A DNA stretch of 64,000 nucleotides from an archaeon. GTDB lineage: Archaea; Iainarchaeota; Iainarchaeia; Iainarchaeales; CSSED10-239. Location: assembly GCA_023230325.1 (NCBI GenBank), contig JALNXN010000004.1:1-64000 (forward strand), in the 5' to 3' direction. The translations under genes were made by a program, and so were the position numbers. This document shows positions 57,126 to 64,000 of the stretch, piece after piece. The stretch's first letter is position 1. Every line of letters begins with the position of its first letter. The notes under the pieces were generated by a model. The model made no database searches. It was not told where the DNA came from and was given only the letters and a program-made list of their open reading frames with translations.

Positions 57126-58580
57126 CTAATTTGTGATCAATTTTGGGATTGGTAAATTAATTTTTATAAAGTAACTGTTGACCTTGTTTACAAACCCTAT
57201 GCTCTTTGTTGAGATCTTTTCTGTCTGCTCAATCAATCTACAATTGTCAGTATTAATCTTATTGATTGTCTCAAGCTTAATTGACTTAATAGCTTTCTCA
57301 ATTTCAGGATCATAAAATTTTGTGTTTCTATGTAACATAAACTTTGGGATCTCTTCTAAAAGGTCAGTTAATAATTTATATTGGGTAATGTAGATTATAA
57401 AGTTAGTATTATTTTCAAGTTCTAAGGAATTAATATTTTTTGAATAGTTTGCATATGTGCTTAGATTTATTGAAGTCTCAATTTGATTAAGCTTATTTTT
57501 AATAAAATGAATTAACTTAGAAACAAAAGATTCCTTTTTCTCACAAAACCAAGAGATATTATTATTATTGTAAGTTAAGGTAATCTCTTTTTCTTCAAGT
57601 AGTCTTACAGCATCAAACAACAAGATCTGTTCTTTCTGGTTTTTAAAAAAAGGACCAACAGGGTACTCTCTAAGACCATTTGTTTTCTTGTAATTATCCC
57701 TATTTTCTTTACAACTATTATTCTTATGATAATTTCTACTCCACTCTTTATTTTTAGACAGAAAGTATGTACCATTATTTAGAAACATAACTTCAACTAA
57801 AGATGAGGAAAGTGTGTTTGTTGAGAACAGTTCCTTTGGTTTACAGCAATTACAATTTATGGTTTCATAAGAGATGTTATAAAAATCATCTTGTAGAAGA
57901 TAGGCCCAAATATTAGAAAAATCCATATTAATTGTGTTCTTTATAAGTTCATTTTTTTTAGAAAAATCAATTGTGGACTTGTTTTTTAAGACTAATCTAT
58001 TTTCAAAGAAATTATTTTCAAAAAGGATGTTTAAGATCTCATCATTCTTAATATTATATTCAGGTTTTACTTTTAAAAGATTAGAAAGCATAAGCCTTCT
58101 TGTTATGGTTGGTGTTATTTTCTTTTTTGAGAAGTCATCAATGTTTGTTAAGTATTCTTTAATAGCTTTATTTGTTACATCATAGTCTCTAATCTTATTA
58201 ATCTTATTCCTATTTACTTGAACAAAGACATCATAATAACTCCAATTCCTTTTAATTAAAAATTGTCTTTCAGGTTCAATTAGAAGAATGTTTTTAGAAG
58301 TTGCAAGACTTAATATCTTTGCACATTGTTGTAAGATCTTATAGTTTTTGGAAGTTATCTTACAAAGGTTTTCTTTAATCTTTTCAATATTAATTTTCTT
58401 TCTAAAATCAGAGAGGATCTTTTGTAGAAAGTCCTTAGGCAGATCAATATTAATTTCTGGAAAGAACTTCTCCTTCTCTACATACTCTGACTTAGTTGAG
58501 AAAGGATTTTTAGAAAAATATAAAATAATTCTGTTTCTTTCATTTTCATAAACTGTATTAGTTAAATATAAGTTGTCCAT
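57126..58580 (-). CDS. Uncharacterised 484-aa protein
   Basis: A long, low-complexity-free frame with no signal peptide, no membrane helix and no known motif that I can name. It is rich in Asn, Lys and Ile. Features: a Cys-rich point CNCCKPKEL near residue 245, a tract LSSSLVEVMFLNNGTYFLS near residue 265, a GLREYPVGPFFKNQKE segment near residue 312, and a Trp/Cys pair WFCEKKE near residue 350. The spacing of cysteines could bind a metal. It may be an orphan or a lineage-specific DPANN gene. It lies convergent to DUF378 and divergent from the GT39 gene. Confidence 0.6.
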   Translation of the reverse strand: MDNLYLTNTVYENERNRIILYFSKNPFSTKSEYVEKEKFFPEINIDLPKDFLQKILSDFRKKINIEKIKENLCKITSKNYKILQQCAKILSLATSKNILLIEPERQFLIKRNWSYYDVFVQVNRNKINKIRDYDVTNKAIKEYLTNIDDFSKKKITPTITRRLMLSNLLKVKPEYNIKNDEILNILFENNFFENRLVLKNKSTIDFSKKNELIKNTINMDFSNIWAYLLQDDFYNISYETINCNCCKPKELFSTNTLSSSLVEVMFLNNGTYFLSKNKEWSRNYHKNNSCKENRDNYKKTNGLREYPVGPFFKNQKEQILLFDAVRLLEEKEITLTYNNNNISWFCEKKESFVSKLIHFIKNKLNQIETSINLSTYANYSKNINSLELENNTNFIIYITQYKLLTDLLEEIPKFMLHRNTKFYDPEIEKAIKSIKLETINKINTDNCRLIEQTEKISTKSIGFVNKVNSYFIKINLPIPKLITN

Positions 58581-58763
58581 AATCTATTCATCCTATTTTT
58601 CACATATTATTTTATTAAAAGGCAATAATATATGGTTTTCAAAACAAGGGTTCTTTTCTAAGGGGGGTAGTTTGCCGAGAAAGATAACTTATTTAAAACA
58701 ATTCCTATATATTTTTAATATATCAAATAAAATTAGGCAAACAATTACAGAAATCAGAAAATT
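58581..58763. other. Divergent intergenic region with G-rich core
   Basis: The 183 bases between the unknown protein and the GT39 gene include a conspicuous G-rich segment (aaggggggtagtttgccg, 58661-58678) flanked by TTTTCT and AGAAA arms that could pair. Strand and function are unknown. Promoters for both genes should lie here. Confidence 0.35.
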
Positions 58764-60230
58764 ATGCTCAAAAAGATTTTACAAAAAATAAAAAAAAATA
58801 AAATAAATTTATTGTTGATGTTAATATTCTTACTTACAATTACTTATGCGATGATAAACTACCTACCATATTGGGATGAAGCAGTCTACACAAATAATGG
58901 CAAATTTTTATTCTCAGCACAGGAAATTTCTACTTATGAATATCAAAGACCACCTATAATGGGTATTTTAATTGGTCTCTTTTGGTTTATTGGTATAAAT
59001 GAAGTTATATTTACAAAAATAATTTTAAGTATAATTTTTATATTAGGTTTATTTTACCTTTATAGAATTGCTGAAGATATAAAAAAAGGAACAGGAATAA
59101 TTACCACACTCCTATTTGCATCTATACTTCCAATAATTGCTTTTAGTAATAGGCTTTTAACAGAGATCCCAGGAACCTCTTTGTCAATAATAGCATATTA
59201 TTTATTTACTAAGAGAAAATATTTTCAATCAGGATTTATTTTTTCTCTTGCCTTTTTATTTAGGTACCCTGCAGGACTTGTTTTTGGAGTTGTTGGAGTA
59301 TTTTTAGTAATTGAACTCTTAAAAGAAAGAAACTTAAAAAAAATAAAAAACATTCTAAGTTATGGGCTTGGATTTTGTTTGTTGGTGGTTCCTTTTATAA
59401 TCATCAATTATCTTTTTTTACCAAATATAACCTCAAACTTTTTTTCAAAAATAATAGCTCCATTTACACATGCTTCTCAAATGGTTGCTGCAAATGCACA
59501 AGATCTTGTAACTAATGGTTTTATTTATTATTTAAAATTTCTTCTTTTACAAAATTTTCTATTATTGTTTACAATTTTGTTTATAGTAATGGTTGTATTG
59601 TTTAAGAAAATAAGAAAGGACTTTTTAAAAAAAAATCTATTAATCCCCTTTACAATAGCTATAAGTTATTTAATATATTTATCTAGCCTTGTGCACTATG
59701 AACCAAGATACTTCTTTAGTGCACTTCCTTTCTTTGCTATAATCTCTGGGGTTGGGGCAACTGAGTTTATTGAAAAAATAAATTTTAAAAAAGCAATTAT
59801 GATACTTGAGATTATATTTTTAATAGTTTTAATATTTAATTATTCAATTTCAATAAATCTACAGATAAGTAACAATAAACAAACTGATCTTGAAGCAATT
59901 GATAATTACTACCAGTATATTTTAAAAACAGATCCTGACTTTGAAGGTCTAGTAGCAATTGACAATCCAGTGTTTGGTATTTATAATGAAAAAAGCAAAA
60001 TTGTTTATTTAGCAGGACCATTCTATGCACAGGCTGTGGTTTTAGAAAACCAACCTATAAAGTATATACTCTATGAAGAAAGGAATTTTGTGTGTTGGAG
60101 AGAAGGAGACAAAGAGTGTGTTAAAAAACTAGATCTTTTCTTATCCTTACTTAAAGAAGAATATACTCTTGTTTATACAGAAGATTTTTATGGAACTAAA
60201 CATTATATCTATAAATTAAATTACTTATGA
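58764..60230 (+). CDS. GT39-type (ArnT/PMT-like) glycosyltransferase
   Basis: Membrane enzyme that transfers a sugar from a lipid carrier. The 488-residue product has an N-terminal helix, the catalytic acidic pair in YWDEAVY (36-42), the RPP segment (YQRPPIM, about 59-65), RLLTEIPG (about 128-135) and about ten further helices with a C-terminal soluble domain. This is the layout of the dolichyl-phosphate-mannose mannosyltransferase-like superfamily. The acceptor, protein or lipid, cannot be inferred. It is the first gene of the glycosylation block. Confidence 0.82.
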   Translation: MLKKILQKIKKNKINLLLMLIFLLTITYAMINYLPYWDEAVYTNNGKFLFSAQEISTYEYQRPPIMGILIGLFWFIGINEVIFTKIILSIIFILGLFYLYRIAEDIKKGTGIITTLLFASILPIIAFSNRLLTEIPGTSLSIIAYYLFTKRKYFQSGFIFSLAFLFRYPAGLVFGVVGVFLVIELLKERNLKKIKNILSYGLGFCLLVVPFIIINYLFLPNITSNFFSKIIAPFTHASQMVAANAQDLVTNGFIYYLKFLLLQNFLLLFTILFIVMVVLFKKIRKDFLKKNLLIPFTIAISYLIYLSSLVHYEPRYFFSALPFFAIISGVGATEFIEKINFKKAIMILEIIFLIVLIFNYSISINLQISNNKQTDLEAIDNYYQYILKTDPDFEGLVAIDNPVFGIYNEKSKIVYLAGPFYAQAVVLENQPIKYILYEERNFVCWREGDKECVKKLDLFLSLLKEEYTLVYTEDFYGTKHYIYKLNYL

Positions 60231-60275
60231 AATTGATGAAAAAGACATTAATTATAAATTAAATTACAAAATAAA

Positions 60276-61016
60276 TCAACTATAGATTGAATATTTTTTA
60301 ATATTCCATTTGGTTAAAAGAAACTTACAAAGTTCTCTAAAAATAGAAAGACCATAAACAATTGATGCCTTTAAGTCTATGGAAGAGGCTTCTTTAAAAT
60401 ATCTTGTTTCAACTGCAACTTCCTTAATCTTATATTTCTTAATAATCATTTGTATAATTATCTGAGTATCAAAAACAAAATTATCTGAATTTTTATAAAT
60501 TGAAATATTTTCTAAAACATTTCTTGAAAAAGATCTATAGCCTGTGTGAAATTCACTTAGAGAGGTCCTTAATATTAGATTTTCAAAAAAAGTTAAAACC
60601 CTATTTCCAACATATTTATAGTAAGGCATTCCACCCTTTAAAGGGTCTTTTTTATTTAAAAATCTAGAAGCAAAAACAGAATCTACCTTTCCTTTAGCAA
60701 TAGGAATAATCATATTATTTAGGATCTTAGGATCATACTGGTAATCAGGATGGATCATAACAACAATGTCTGCACCTCTTTTTAGAGCTTCTTTATAACA
60801 GGTTTTTTGGTTAGCCCCATAGCCCTTATTTTTTTTGTGCCTAATAGTAATTAGCCCTAGTTTTTTAGAAAGAGAGACGGTATTGTCTGTTGAGAAATCA
60901 TCAACAAGTATAATTTCATCAACATACTCTTTAGGTATACTAGTAATTGTTTTTTCTAAAGTTGACTCTGCATTATATGCTGGCAGAACAATTATCACTT
61001 TTTTATTATTATACAT
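60276..61016 (-). CDS. Glycosyltransferase family 2, dolichyl-phosphate sugar synthase-like
   Basis: The 246-residue cytoplasmic-face enzyme has the GT-A start VIIVLPAYNAESTLEKTI, VDDFSTDNT (38-46), KNKGYGANQKTCYKEAL and the donor-binding HPDYQYDP (about 99-106), followed by FHTGYRSFSR and FVFDTQIIIQ. This matches dolichyl-phosphate glucose/mannose synthases, which supply lipid-linked sugar for enzymes such as the neighbouring GT39. No C-terminal membrane helices are visible. Confidence 0.85.
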   Translation of the reverse strand: MYNNKKVIIVLPAYNAESTLEKTITSIPKEYVDEIILVDDFSTDNTVSLSKKLGLITIRHKKNKGYGANQKTCYKEALKRGADIVVMIHPDYQYDPKILNNMIIPIAKGKVDSVFASRFLNKKDPLKGGMPYYKYVGNRVLTFFENLILRTSLSEFHTGYRSFSRNVLENISIYKNSDNFVFDTQIIIQMIIKKYKIKEVAVETRYFKEASSIDLKASIVYGLSIFRELCKFLLTKWNIKKYSIYS

Positions 61017-61096
61017 TAAAAATCAATCTTTATAAATATTTATGTTAATAGATAAATATTAGTTTCAAAATATATATAAAACAAACTGATTTACAT

Positions 61097-61534
61097 ATGG
61101 GTAAAAATTATTTAGACAGAGTATTTGATTTTTTAGAAACTAAAAATAAAAATTTTAGAAATTTAAGAAAATTTGGAAAGTATTCTTTTTTTTCTGTAGT
61201 TGCAACTATTACAGATATTATTATATTATTTATATTAACAGAATTTATTGGCATATATTATCTATTGTCTGTAAAAATATCTTATGTTGGTGGAATGTTA
61301 GTTGCATTTTTTGGAAACAAGAAATACACTTTTGATAAGAACAAGAAGAAGAACCTGCATAAGTTTATTGATTTTGTAATAATCTCTGTAATTGACTTAA
61401 TGCTTAATATAATACTTATTAAGATATTAACAGAATACTTTAGTGTGTGGTATATCTTTTCAAAAATAATTGTTGTTTTTATTATATTTATTGCAAAATA
61501 TTATACACATAAAAAAATTGCATTTAATAATTAA
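61097..61534 (+). CDS. GtrA family membrane protein
   Basis: The 145-residue product has four membrane helices (about 33-52, 57-76, 93-112 and 120-140) and motifs KFGKYSFFSVVATITDIIIL and VSYVGGMLVAFFGNKKYTF-like sequence with the conserved NKKYTF. GtrA proteins probably flip lipid-linked sugars across membranes and are often next to GT2 enzymes. A short extended N-terminus (about 25 residues) is present. Start ATG 61097 has no clear ribosome binding site. Confidence 0.88.
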   Translation: MGKNYLDRVFDFLETKNKNFRNLRKFGKYSFFSVVATITDIIILFILTEFIGIYYLLSVKISYVGGMLVAFFGNKKYTFDKNKKKNLHKFIDFVIISVIDLMLNIILIKILTEYFSVWYIFSKIIVVFIIFIAKYYTHKKIAFNN

Positions 61535-61721
61535 CAAACAATTTACTATAGGTTTTATGATATATTTACAAAATCAAAAATTAAATGTTTTTTTAAATCT
61601 TTTTACTCTAAGATATACTATTAGGATTAGGTTAATCAATTTATAATCAGATAAAAATAATAATAAATTTTAAATTATAATAAATAACAAATTACAACAA
61701 AAATGTAGAAAAGGAAAGCAA
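61535..61721. other. A/T-rich spacer before the processive GT2 gene
   Basis: The 187 bases show no gene or strong stem. A purine tract (gaaaaggaaagcaa, near 61708-61721) precedes the next start and probably acts as its ribosome binding site. Confidence 0.5.
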
Positions 61722-63044
61722 ATGAAATTTAATTTGAAAAAAACAATATTCTTTTTAACTATCTTTCTTTTAATTATTGTGATTTTTAGTTTAAGCTTAA
61801 AGGTAAGTCTTGTTGGCTTTCTAATTCTTTCTTCTTTTTATATGTATATTATTATTTCTTTTTTAATAATCTATTACACTTATCCAAACATAGAAGATAG
61901 ACCCTCATTTCCAAAAAAAGTGCCAACTGTTGCAGTTATTACTTATGGTTATAATGACTTTAAACCAATTATAGAAACTGTAAAATCTTTAAAAAAATTA
62001 AAATATCCAATTCCTTTTAATATCTATGTTATAACAGATGGAACTTGTTCTTTTTTAAAAAAATTCAAAAATGTAAAATTAATTCCTGTGGATAAAAAAT
62101 ACTTTCAAAAAGGAAGAAATATCAAAGCAGAGATTATGAATGAGGGTCTAAAAAACATAACTGAAGAAAATCTATTTTGTGTTGATGGAGATACCATGGC
62201 AAATGAAAATGCTTTAATGGAGATGACTCCTTTTCTACAAGGTAAAGTTGCATCAGTAAACAGCCTATTAGTTCCACAAAACACAAATTCTTTTTTTGAA
62301 AAAGTACAATTATTTGAATATCATATAAATTGGGGAATGTCACTTAGAATCTTATCAAGCATGAACTCAATAAGTATTCCTGTAGGTGGGATGTTTATTA
62401 TTAAAAATAAAGTATTTAGAGAGCTTAATGGTTATGATGTAAATAACATCACAGAAGACAGAGAGCTTGGTTATAGACTATTAGAGAAAGGATATTCAAT
62501 AAAGTTTACTTCGGTTGCAAAGTCATACACCCAAACCCCTTCAAGCCTAAGAGAATGGATTAAGCAAAGAATGAGGTGGTCTAGAGGAGAGCTTGCAACA
62601 ATCTACAAACATAAGCATTTTTTATTTAATAAAAAGTTAGGTTTTTTTGGAACCTTTACTTTACCAATAACCTTTCTATTACAGACTTTAGGAATAGCCA
62701 TGGCTTTTGGTTTAATTTTTAATTTCTTCTCAAGAACCTTTGTTTCATATTATTATTTAGTTATAGAATTTATAAAGTCAGGAGTCTTTTGGATAACCCT
62801 TCCAAAATTTACATACTTTTATTTTCCTTCAACTTTACTTTTGGTATTAGTGTCTACTGTGTTTTTTATGCTCTATTCAATTAATGCTTTTAGTTTAAGT
62901 AATTTTAAATTTAAGTTAAAACACTTATTTCCATTTATAATTTTTTCAACTTGTTATGTGTTTTTGATTGGGTTTGTATATATTGTTGCAATCTTTTTAG
63001 AAATGATAAATTATAGATTACCAATTTTTAAAAGAGAAACATAA
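61722..63044 (+). CDS. Membrane GT2 family glycosyltransferase (processive type)
   Basis: The 440-residue product has two N-terminal membrane helices, a GT-A catalytic domain with VAVITYGYNDFKPIIETVKS, CVDGDTMANENAL (about 150-160), ITEDRELGYRLLEKGY with the catalytic Asp, and the QRMRWSRGEL motif (about 285), then three or four membrane helices. The Q-x-x-R-W pattern identifies processive enzymes such as cellulose and hyaluronan synthases, so a polysaccharide product is plausible. The upstream GtrA gene is on the same strand. Confidence 0.85.
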   Translation: MKFNLKKTIFFLTIFLLIIVIFSLSLKVSLVGFLILSSFYMYIIISFLIIYYTYPNIEDRPSFPKKVPTVAVITYGYNDFKPIIETVKSLKKLKYPIPFNIYVITDGTCSFLKKFKNVKLIPVDKKYFQKGRNIKAEIMNEGLKNITEENLFCVDGDTMANENALMEMTPFLQGKVASVNSLLVPQNTNSFFEKVQLFEYHINWGMSLRILSSMNSISIPVGGMFIIKNKVFRELNGYDVNNITEDRELGYRLLEKGYSIKFTSVAKSYTQTPSSLREWIKQRMRWSRGELATIYKHKHFLFNKKLGFFGTFTLPITFLLQTLGIAMAFGLIFNFFSRTFVSYYYLVIEFIKSGVFWITLPKFTYFYFPSTLLLVLVSTVFFMLYSINAFSLSNFKFKLKHLFPFIIFSTCYVFLIGFVYIVAIFLEMINYRLPIFKRET

Positions 63045-63078
63045 ATGTTTATAAAATAAATTGAACATAAGATATATG

Positions 63079-63106
63079 AATTGTTGCAAGATCTGAAAAA
63101 ACAATT
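63079..63106 (+). promoter_or_regulatory. Inverted repeat upstream of the thioredoxin-like gene
   Basis: AATTGTT (63079-63085) and AACAATT (63100-63106) form a 7-bp inverted repeat with a 14-base spacer, 47 bases before the next start. It could be an operator or a weak terminator for the preceding gene. Confidence 0.3.
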
Positions 63107-63152
63107 TTATATTAAAAGAAGATTGTAAGAAATAAAAAGAAATTGAGAGAGT

Positions 63153-63866
63153 ATGAGACAAGGAAAAGAAAAAATAAAAGAACATAAATTTAATCAAAAT
63201 ATATTGTTAGTTTCATTTTTATTATTATTAATTGTAATGATTGCAATATATTCTGGAATAGTCTTATACGATAAATATAAAAAATCAGAAATACAGGATG
63301 ACTTTACTTTACTAAATCAACAGATTCTTTTAAATGATCTTTATAACTCTTATCTAAGTGATGTTAATTCTCAAGATCTAAAATGTGAAGTTTTAAATAA
63401 ACAAATTTCTTCTCAATTAAAAATAAATGAAGAGTTGTTTGAGAGATTAAGATTAATAAATAAGAATGCAATTGTAGAAACTGACAATTCTTTAAAATAT
63501 ATGTATGTTTTAACAAATATTAGGTTATGGTTGCAGTATAATAAAGTTAATAAAGATTGTAACATAGATAATGAAACTGTACTTTTCTTCTATCCAGAAA
63601 TTGCAGGACACAGTTCTCAAAAAGCAATAAGTGATGCTCAAACTAAAATCTTTGAACACAGATTGGCTAAGTTGCTTGAGAAATGTAAGTATAGATCTAT
63701 AGCTTTGCCATATCTAGATTATATACCTGTGCTTGACCAGATAATTAAAGATTATAATGTAACTAGTGCACCTGCAGTTTACATAAACGGCAAAATCTAT
63801 TATGAGCTTTATGATAATTATTCTGAAGAGTTTTTGCAGGAATTTGGTTGCGGTGTGGAGAAATAA
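63153..63866 (+). CDS. Membrane-anchored thioredoxin-like protein lacking the CxxC site
   Basis: The 237-residue product has a short basic N-terminus, one membrane helix (about 18-40), a helical stem (about 45-130) and a thioredoxin-like end (about 142-230). In the latter, VLFFYPEIAG corresponds to the first strand, CKYRSIALPYL to the next, and TSAPAVYINGKIYYEL to the cis-proline strand. The usual CxxC after the first strand is replaced by GHSS, so redox exchange by the standard mechanism is excluded. Single cysteines (five or so) elsewhere might pair. The family call is moderate. Confidence 0.6.
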   Translation: MRQGKEKIKEHKFNQNILLVSFLLLLIVMIAIYSGIVLYDKYKKSEIQDDFTLLNQQILLNDLYNSYLSDVNSQDLKCEVLNKQISSQLKINEELFERLRLINKNAIVETDNSLKYMYVLTNIRLWLQYNKVNKDCNIDNETVLFFYPEIAGHSSQKAISDAQTKIFEHRLAKLLEKCKYRSIALPYLDYIPVLDQIIKDYNVTSAPAVYINGKIYYELYDNYSEEFLQEFGCGVEK

Positions 63867-63896
63867 TTTTCTTTTATAGTTGTGGGTGTTTACAGC

Positions 63897-64000
63897 ATTT
63901 CTTGGACACATTTATATTTATGTTTGTTTAGAATAAATTTAATTTTGTGTGAAAAAGTAATAATTTTTTAGGTGTATCTTTCTACATTATTTCTTGGACA
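63897..64000. repeat. 12-bp direct repeat at the window end
   Basis: atttcttggaca occurs at 63897-63908 and 63989-64000, 92 bases apart, in non-coding DNA. The second copy touches the end of the window, so further copies cannot be seen. Confidence 0.5.

Noticed and set aside
58573..58791. Plus-strand frame across the divergent promoter region
   Set aside because: It overlaps the starts of both flanking genes, has no ribosome binding site and shows no protein-like pattern.
1..64000. CRISPR arrays, rRNA genes, insertion sequences or prophage
   Set aside because: No regularly spaced repeats, no rRNA sequence and no transposase or integrase frame were found.

Overview
The window is a very AT-rich, gene-dense archaeal chromosome segment. 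The archaeal/eukaryotic-type ribosomal proteins (S4e, S6e, S8e, S24e, S27ae, S28e, L7Ae, L14e, L18e, L19e, L24e, L32e, L34e), RNA polymerase subunits D, N and E', Spt4, aIF1, aIF2 gamma, aIF5B, Alba, a KEOPS Cgi121 subunit and geranylgeranyl reductase leave no doubt about the domain. Short proteins, a split Hef, lysine-rich tails and missing nucleotide-kinase genes in otherwise canonical operons suggest a reduced DPANN-type genome (Woesearchaeota/Pacearchaeota-like). That placement is inference. Starts usually follow a GTGAT/GGTGAT or GGAGG Shine-Dalgarno sequence matching the archaeal 16S tail, and promoters carry TTTATAAA boxes.

Layout. 1-5.3 kb: a surface protein with chitobiase-type repeats, a HAD-like protein, a relocated enolase, a small minus-strand gene and a membrane-anchored protein. 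5.4-7.2 kb: L1-L10-L12. 7.3-12.4 kb: a small basic protein, Hef split into helicase and nuclease genes around a DUF5680 gene, Cgi121, S8e, an archaeosortase and a coiled-coil protein. 12.5-15.6 kb: a tyrosine-rich secreted protein and an 881-aa surface protein. 15.9-35.1 kb: the main ribosomal/secretion/RNA polymerase cluster (L3 to S2, with SecY, the EMC3-like insertase, RpoD, tRNA-Leu and RpoN). 35.2-42.8 kb: a TrmB regulator, L7Ae-S28e-L24e-aIF5B, and S6e-aIF2 gamma-PIN-RpoE'-Spt4-S24e-S27ae. 42.9-49.3 kb: a CPBP protease, a structured-RNA candidate, a P-type ATPase, a tRNA-binding protein, tRNA-Ser, a cysteine desulfurase and a TraB protein. 49.4-57 kb: a 1189-aa fibronectin-type surface protein, a GGR-family flavoprotein, a nucleotidase-like HAD, tRNA-Gln, TrpRS, Alba and DUF378. 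57.1-64 kb: an unknown 484-aa protein and a glycosylation block (GT39, dolichol-phosphate-sugar synthase-like GT2, GtrA, processive GT2), then a membrane-anchored thioredoxin-like protein.

The centre is information processing. The flanks are cell-surface construction: three large secreted, tail-anchored proteins, an archaeosortase and lipid-linked sugar transfer, plausibly together making a glycosylated surface used for cell contact. The most interesting signals are a structured RNA with two mutually exclusive hairpins (about 43.5-43.7 kb), a kink-turn-like element over the L7Ae ribosome binding site, an aIF2 gamma without its zinc knuckle, the split Hef, systematic loss of nucleotide kinases from conserved slots, and small genes (4066-4233 minus, 7306-7485, 30247-30402) that length-limited gene calling would miss.
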